9,982 bases of DNA. Source: Candidatus Woesearchaeota archaeon (lineage in GTDB: Archaea > Nanobdellota > Nanobdellia > Woesearchaeales > ARS49). The DNA is taken from NCBI GenBank assembly GCA_016203425.1, contig JACQMU010000140.1:1-9982 (forward strand), read 5' to 3'. Position numbers and translations under genes: made by a program. Of the stretch, positions 5,993-9,982 are shown one piece after another (position 1 is the first letter of the stretch; every line of letters begins with the position of its first letter). The notes beneath the pieces are model-generated. The model was not told the origin of the DNA, did no database searches, and saw nothing but the letters and a program-made list of their open reading frames with translations.

Positions 5993-6481
5993 CTAACCAC
6001 TTTGGATTTTTCTCATCTGTTCAATGAATTTGTCCTTTGTCCAAGCTTCAGGACTTTTCAATACAACCTTGCCATTCTTAATGACGACCTTAGAATGTTG
6101 ATACACGATTTGGTATTGCTGTGCCAAAGCCTTGTGTTCATCAGTTGTCTGGTCATCATTGTAATGAATGTCGAATCCAACGACATCAGGGTCATTAAGC
6201 TCCTCAAATCCTGCCTTCAGATGAAGCATCTGCTTCTGGCAAGTACCGCACCAGTTAGCAGAAAATTCAAGATAAACTGTTTTTCCTTCATTTATTGCTT
6301 TATCGAACTTTGTTTTGTCCCACTCATAATATTTTGAGATTGTGCCGCTGATTAGACCTTGTTCTGAATGAGCAGTTTCTTGAGCAACGCTGGGGGGCGC
6401 GATGTTATTTTGCACACTACTTGTACAACTTGCAAGACTAATCAAAACAGCTAACATTCCGATAAGCAATTTATTGTCCAT
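5993..6481 (-). CDS. Thioredoxin-fold lipoprotein
   Basis: This 162-residue protein begins with a signal sequence (LLIGMLAVLISLASC). The lipobox LASC puts the lipid-modified Cys at position 19. A flexible linker (about 20-50) is followed by a thioredoxin fold with FSANWCGTCQKQ (C78/C81), the classic WCxxC site. A late segment, VVIKNGKVVLKSPEAW, fits the final strands, but the usual cis-Pro segment before it reads YQHSK (about 127-131), so the cis-Pro is not obvious. The protein should be tethered outside the cytoplasmic membrane and act as a reductase or electron relay fed by CcdA. It is second in the operon, one base after the DoxX-like gene and directly abutting ccdA. A bacterial-style lipobox is less usual in archaea and may point to an acquired operon. 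Confidence 0.88.
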   Translation of the reverse strand: MDNKLLIGMLAVLISLASCTSSVQNNIAPPSVAQETAHSEQGLISGTISKYYEWDKTKFDKAINEGKTVYLEFSANWCGTCQKQMLHLKAGFEELNDPDVVGFDIHYNDDQTTDEHKALAQQYQIVYQHSKVVIKNGKVVLKSPEAWTKDKFIEQMRKIQSG

Positions 6482-6482
6482 T

Positions 6483-6875
6483 TTAGTCTTCTTGAACTGC
6501 TACTGCTCCAGGGCCTGTGAAGTGAAGGCTTATGAGTGCAGCTATGCCCAGCAATCTGAAGAGCACGTCTATTAAACCCATTGGATTTGTGGCAATGCTT
6601 GGGATGTGTACTGTTATTGTTGCAACAGCCAAGACAATGACAAGAGGCCAAACTGTCAGTTTAACTTTATATCCTACCAAAACGCTTGCTCCGAAAATTA
6701 TTTCTGATAGTAACAAAAGCCATCCGAAAAATGTTGGTGCTGGAAATCCTATTTGTCCAAGCATTCCGATAATCATTCCAGGATTCATAAGTTTCATAAC
6801 ACCTGGGATGATAAACAATGGCCCGAGTGCCAAACGCAGTATGCTTGGCCCGTATTGTTCACAGTGTTCTTTCAT
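6483..6875 (-). CDS. DoxX-like membrane protein
   Basis: This 130-residue protein has about four membrane helices. It shows DoxX-family features: ILRLALGPLFIIPGVMKLMN near the start, FFGWLLLLSEIIFGASVLVGY in the middle, and a last helix near FRLLGIAALISLH. DoxX-like proteins sit in membranes and are often linked to quinone or thiol redox chemistry; the exact reaction here is unknown. I chose the ATG at 6873-6875 because a perfect GGAGG (6884-6888) lies 8 nt upstream. In-frame ATGs further upstream (for example 6888-6890, overlapping the GGAGG) are less likely. It is the first gene of the four-gene operon and has the clearest Shine-Dalgarno sequence on this strand. Co-transcription with CcdA and two thioredoxins suggests a role in supplying or draining electrons for that relay. 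Confidence 0.85.
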   Translation of the reverse strand: MKEHCEQYGPSILRLALGPLFIIPGVMKLMNPGMIIGMLGQIGFPAPTFFGWLLLLSEIIFGASVLVGYKVKLTVWPLVIVLAVATITVHIPSIATNPMGLIDVLFRLLGIAALISLHFTGPGAVAVQED

Positions 6876-6883
6876 AGTATTAT

Positions 6884-6888
6884 CCTCC
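6884..6888 (-). promoter_or_regulatory. Shine-Dalgarno site deciding the DoxX-like start
   Basis: GGAGG on the minus strand sits 8 nt before the ATG at 6875. It fixes the start 14 codons downstream of the longest possible reading frame and shows that this transcript has a leader, unlike most first genes in the window. Confidence 0.7.
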
Positions 6889-6922
6889 ATATTGTTGAAT
6901 TTTATTAAAATACTCACGGCCG

Positions 6923-6930
6923 ATATATAA
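6923..6930 (-). promoter_or_regulatory. TATA box of the redox operon
   Basis: The minus strand reads TTATATAT. Initiation is expected near 6900, giving a leader of about 25 nt that includes the GGAGG site. Confidence 0.5.
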
Positions 6931-6942
6931 TAATTACTTTAA

Positions 6943-6967
6943 ATCATCAAAACAATACTTTGATAAT
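6943..6967. promoter_or_regulatory. Imperfect palindrome between divergent promoters
   Basis: ATCAAA and TTTGAT (6946-6951, 6959-6964) form a perfect 6-bp inverted repeat around a 7-nt spacer. After one mismatch two more pairs extend it. It lies between the TATA box of the redox operon and that of the CARF-HTH gene, where a shared regulator could act on both. Confidence 0.35.
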
Positions 6968-6979
6968 AGAAATAAAACA

Positions 6980-6987
6980 TTTAAAAG
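6980..6987 (+). promoter_or_regulatory. TATA-like box for the CARF-HTH gene
   Basis: TTTAAAAG is centred about 26 nt upstream of the ATG at 7009, with no Shine-Dalgarno sequence between, fitting a leaderless transcript. Confidence 0.45.
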
Positions 6988-7008
6988 CTGAACCATTTAG
7001 TTAATCAT

Positions 7009-7647
7009 ATGGGCTTTACAGTTATTGCACCAGTCGGTGATGATGTAAAAGCACTTTTTATTGGAATAAAAGAATTTCCAACAGAAAGAGTTATTCTCAT
7101 AACGCCACCAAATCGATTGAAAGATGCAGAGCAAGTAAGAAAAAAGCTTGAAGACTTCACCATAAAAACAGAAATTCGCAAAACTGAAGGCAATCTCATG
7201 GAAGACATGTTCAGAATATTCGGAGAATTATGCGCAATATACCCAGATAATGACCTCATCGTCAATGTCGCAACAGGGGACAGAATGAGCACGTGTGCCG
7301 CATTAAGCGCTGCATTCGCTAACGGATTAAAAGCCATTGGTGTTATGGATGGTAAAGTAATGGCGCTACCAATAATGAAATTGTCATATTATAAGGAATT
7401 AAGCGATAAGAAACTAAAAATTCTTCAAAAATTATCCACCAATAACTTTGTTTCTTTGAAAGAATTATGCGAAAAATTAAACATGTCCTTATCATTACTT
7501 TCGTATCACATCAGCGGCAATTATCAACACCAAGGACTCAAAGAACTACGTTTAGCCGAAGTAAAAGAACAAGGAAAAAACTTATTCGTAAAACTGTCCG
7601 AAATGGGAAACTTATTGCTCAAAGGATACATAACAATTAAAAAATAG
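7009..7647 (+). CDS. CARF-domain transcriptional regulator with C-terminal winged HTH
   Basis: In this 212-residue protein, residues 1-125 form a Rossmann-like CARF domain: a starting strand (FTVIAPVG), RVILITPP, then the ligand-loop motif NVATGDRMSTCAAL (about 86-99), as in Csa3-type and HFX_2341-family proteins. After the domain joint PIMKLSYYKELSDKK, a wHTH follows (about 133-205): KILQKL, SLKELCEKLNMSLSLLSYHI and a wing near LFVKLSEMG. CARF domains bind cyclic oligoadenylates or related nucleotides. Csa3 regulates CRISPR genes, but no cas gene is seen here, so the target is open. The gene is divergent from the redox operon, with a palindrome between the promoters, making that operon and its own promoter the first candidates. 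Two small ORFs follow on the same strand. Confidence 0.85.
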   Translation: MGFTVIAPVGDDVKALFIGIKEFPTERVILITPPNRLKDAEQVRKKLEDFTIKTEIRKTEGNLMEDMFRIFGELCAIYPDNDLIVNVATGDRMSTCAALSAAFANGLKAIGVMDGKVMALPIMKLSYYKELSDKKLKILQKLSTNNFVSLKELCEKLNMSLSLLSYHISGNYQHQGLKELRLAEVKEQGKNLFVKLSEMGNLLLKGYITIKK

Positions 7648-7658
7648 AGGGAAAAAAA

Positions 7659-7730
7659 ATGCCGAAAAAGAAAAGTAGAAGAGAGAAAAACAAAAAAACA
7701 AAACCACTTGTGTGTACACAATGCGGATAA
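7659..7730 (+). CDS. Tiny lysine-rich CxxC peptide ORF (23 aa), coupled to the next gene
   Basis: This 23-codon ORF starts at an ATG with GAGGG (7647-7651) 7 nt upstream, the best ribosome-binding site on this strand. The N-terminal 16 residues are almost all Lys/Arg/Asn (MPKKKSRREKNKKTKP) and the last five are CTQCG, half a zinc ribbon. Its TAA (7728-7730) is one base before the ATG of the next gene. It may be a genuine leader peptide coupling translation, or the N-terminus of the next protein cut off by a frameshift. Dropping one base in the GG before the TAA would join the two frames, giving CTQC then DKMDTITGNV. The GAGGG overlaps the CARF gene stop codon. Confidence 0.4.
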   Translation: MPKKKSRREKNKKTKPLVCTQCG

Positions 7731-7731
7731 A

Positions 7732-7935
7732 ATGGATACAATAACTGGCAATGTTACGTGTCCGTTATGTAAATGTAAACAACCTATTGTTATACCTACA
7801 AAAAGTTGCCAAGCATTTTACAAATGCAATAAATGTGAAAGAACAATTCAAGCAAAGAAAAGTTGTTGTGTATTTTGTGATTATGGAGACAGAAAATGCC
7901 CAGTTGCAGAAGCACACCAAAAGGCAATTGTATGA
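7732..7935 (+). CDS. Small ten-cysteine zinc-ribbon-like protein
   Basis: This 67-residue protein has Cys at 10, 13, 15, 26, 32, 35, 45, 46, 49 and 56. Pairs CPLCKC and CNKC frame a zinc-ribbon-like fold, then AKKSCCVFCDYGDRKCPV closes it. That tail closely resembles the GDCCVFCSYGSxxCPP motif of a widespread family of small uncharacterised proteins, sometimes near metal-transport or redox genes. Function is unknown; metal binding is very likely. The ATG at 7732 is chosen because the preceding ORF stops one base upstream. The frame is also open back to a TTG at 7708, a weaker start. No good Shine-Dalgarno precedes 7732, in keeping with translational coupling. It ends 13 nt from the convergent topoisomerase gene. 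Confidence 0.75.
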   Translation: MDTITGNVTCPLCKCKQPIVIPTKSCQAFYKCNKCERTIQAKKSCCVFCDYGDRKCPVAEAHQKAIV

Positions 7936-7948
7936 AATCAAACTGGTA

Positions 7949-9982
7949 TTAAAGCCGTTCAATAAATCTACATTTCGGAAATTTGTTGCACGCAGCAAAA
8001 CTGCCGTAAACAGAAGTTCTGAGAATAATTGTGCCTTCCTTGCACTTGTGACAAGGATGCTCCTTAAACTCTTTGGATGGCTTTTTAAGAGGACATGCAG
8101 TATTAATGCAAACTTCCTGAGGACGCTTTGCCTTACGAATCATTTTAATCATTGGAAAATGACATTTCTCACACGTTTTCGTCAGCACTTCAACCAAGCC
8201 AGCAACAGGAAGCTTATACGTATGCTTACAATCAGGATAACGCTCGCAAGCAATAAAACGACCAAACTTACCGCGACGAATCTGCAACATTCCTTTTTTG
8301 CAATTCGGGCAAGAACCAACAGTAATCATTGCAGTCTTGGTCTCAGTCAATGTTTTCTTCAACTCATTCCCGATAGTTTTTTCCTTATGCTTAAACTCGT
8401 GAAGAATTTCCTTGAGAATTTCTTTTGCATGAGCCAAAACAGTCACTGGCTTTGATTTACCAGCACGAATTTCTTCCATCTCAATCTCAAAATGCCGCGT
8501 TAATTCCTCATCAAGAATACGCGGACAATGCTTTTCCAACACTTGAATTGTCTGCACGCCAAACTCAGTTGCCTCAATCGCCTCACCCTTAACATAATTC
8601 CGCTTGTACAAAGTATCAACAATCTCAGCACGCGTCGCCTTTGTGCCAAGATTACGCTTTTCAAGCTCTTTAATGATTGAAGAAGGCGTGTAACGTTTTG
8701 GGGGCTGAGTGGCTTCCTCGTGCAAAACAATTTTTTTAACCTTGACATGCTCGTTTTTTTCAACCAGAGGAAGCTCAGCTTCTTCCAGCTTAACATACGG
8801 AGCATAAAAAACATGCCAGCCCTTCTCAACAGTACGCGAACCCTGCGCGACAAAAATTTCTTTATTCACATCAATAGAAATCTTCATAGTCTCGCGCTTT
8901 GCCTTAGGGCCAAACGTTGCCAAAAAACGCTTAACAATAATATCATAAACCTTTTCCTGCCGCGCATCAAGAGCCTCAGGAACAATTCCAGTAGGATACA
9001 ACGCAGGATGCGCAGGGTCTGTCTTCTCACCATTATTCGGCTCAAGCTTAGGAAGCTTAAGCAACGACTCTGCAAGCGCGCGATATTTTGACTGCTTAGA
9101 AATATCTTTCATAATCCTGCTAAAACCAATTGCTGGCGGCAACTGCTGAGAAGACGTTCGCGGATACGAAATAAAACCCGCAGTATACAAGCCCTGCGCA
9201 ATCGCAAGAGTTGCCTTAGGACTAATGCCAAAACAACGATAAGACTCGGTCTGCAACGAAGTAAGATCAAACGGCACAGGCGGGCGCTGCAAAAACTCTC
9301 TTTTTTCTACAGCACTAATAATGCCATCCTTCTGCCCCTTTGTAGCAGAAATAACTTTATCAGCATCATGCTTCTTCCAAAATTTATCAGCAACATGCCA
9401 CGCAATAAATTTTCCGTTCTTAGCATCAGCATTTAATTCAACCTGCCAAAAAGGAACAGGAACAAAAGCCTTAATTTCGCGCTCCTTATCAACAATAATT
9501 TTTAATGCAGGACCCTGCACGCGGCCAGTACTCAAAATTTTAAAAGTCCCCGCAGCAGAAATCGCCTTTGTCAAAGCACGCGAAATATTAATGCCATAAA
9601 AATAATCAAGAAAATGCCTCGTTTCACCAGCCATCGCCTGCCCCCAATCAAGATGCGGAGACGCTTCACCATAGGCCGCAACAATATCTGGCTTTGTCAA
9701 CGTAGAAAATTTCATTCTGCGCGCATCTTTTTTATTGCAAACAAAACGAACAATATTAAGACCAATAACCTCACCTTCAATATCATAATCAGTAGCAACA
9801 GTAAACTCAGAACATTCCTTAGCAAGTTTTTTAAGAGTTTCAAGATATTTCTTGCTGAATTCTGCCCCTTTGCTAACTGCATAAGTCGGCACCCACTCAA
9901 TATCAAAAACAGGATATTCAAAACCTTTTTTTTTATTTTTTTCAGCAAGACCAAACAAGTGGCCAACAGCTCAACCAACAAC
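7949..9982 (-). CDS. topA: DNA topoisomerase I (type IA), N-terminus missing, in-frame TGA near the edge
   Basis: The frame encodes 669 residues from a TTG at 9958, but homology clearly continues upstream (AVGHLFGLAE spans it), so the true start is outside the window. Numbering from 9958: the TOPRIM acidic site ATDYDIEGE (D57, D59, E61) and STGRVQGPAL (143-152). The catalytic Tyr is Y265 in GFISYPRTSS, and RYTPSSIIKELEKRNLGTKATRAEI (422-446) follows. Three C4 zinc ribbons end the protein: C550/C553/C571/C577, C596/C599/C617/C622 and C636/C639/C657/C663. It relaxes negatively supercoiled DNA by cutting one strand. A TGA at 9971-9973 interrupts the frame directly before AVGHL. Other genes here end in TGA and read TGG as Trp, so recoding is unlikely; a sequencing error or recent nonsense mutation is more probable. 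Wobble positions are G/T-rich, like the Lon-like gene. Confidence 0.92.

Noticed and set aside
6532..6930. 132-residue plus-strand ORF opposite the DoxX-like gene
   Set aside because: It is a shadow of the membrane protein on the other strand, with no ribosome-binding site or recognisable domain. The minus-strand frame has clear family features.
7711..7720. TGTGTACACA palindrome as an operator
   Set aside because: A 10-bp perfect palindrome within the tiny ORF with no promoter nearby. Too short to separate from chance.

Overview
The window looks like AT-rich archaeal chromosome, most likely from a small-genome (DPANN, Woesearchaeota-like) lineage. The reasons are a type IA topoisomerase with three C-terminal zinc ribbons, an archaeal-type secreted ATP-independent S16 (Lon-like) protease, a CARF-HTH regulator, a wHTH-MNT/HEPN pair, and TATA-like boxes about 25-27 nt upstream of most first start codons, the pattern of leaderless archaeal transcripts. 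The lineage is inferred; no rRNA or other diagnostic marker is present.

Layout. (1) 1-217, minus: the N-terminus of an unrecognised protein. (2) 218-553: a non-coding stretch with a diverged 79-nt-period tandem repeat whose arms form inverted repeats, a UUCG-capped hairpin and an orphan TATA box. All the strand evidence points to a minus-strand structured RNA. (3) 554-2284, minus: the secreted or membrane-anchored Lon-like protease. (4) 2327-4181: a module bounded by two 45-nt direct repeats (40/45 identical). It holds a small winged-helix-like protein and an overlapping wHTH-nucleotidyltransferase/HEPN pair with a perfect palindrome at its promoter. The HEPN/MNT genes show a base skew opposite to that of the protease and topoisomerase genes. 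(5) 4185-6875, minus: a tightly packed four-gene operon, in order DoxX-like membrane protein, thioredoxin lipoprotein, CcdA, and membrane-anchored DipZ-type thiol oxidoreductase. (6) 7009-7935, plus: a divergent CARF-HTH regulator, then a tiny lysine-rich ORF and a ten-cysteine protein. (7) 7949-9982, minus: DNA topoisomerase I, cut by the window end and carrying an in-frame TGA.

How the parts fit: the operon in (5) is a plausible complete extracytoplasmic thiol-disulfide relay. CcdA carries electrons across the membrane to a lipoprotein thioredoxin and an anchored DipZ-like thioredoxin, with DoxX as the partner membrane protein. The CARF-HTH protein is divergent from it across an intergenic region holding an imperfect palindrome, so it could sense a nucleotide signal and control this operon; no cas gene is visible. 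The HEPN/MNT pair is a toxin-antitoxin-like module that probably arrived by transfer. The features that known genes explain least are the repeat array at 254-521 and the direct repeats bounding the HEPN/MNT module.
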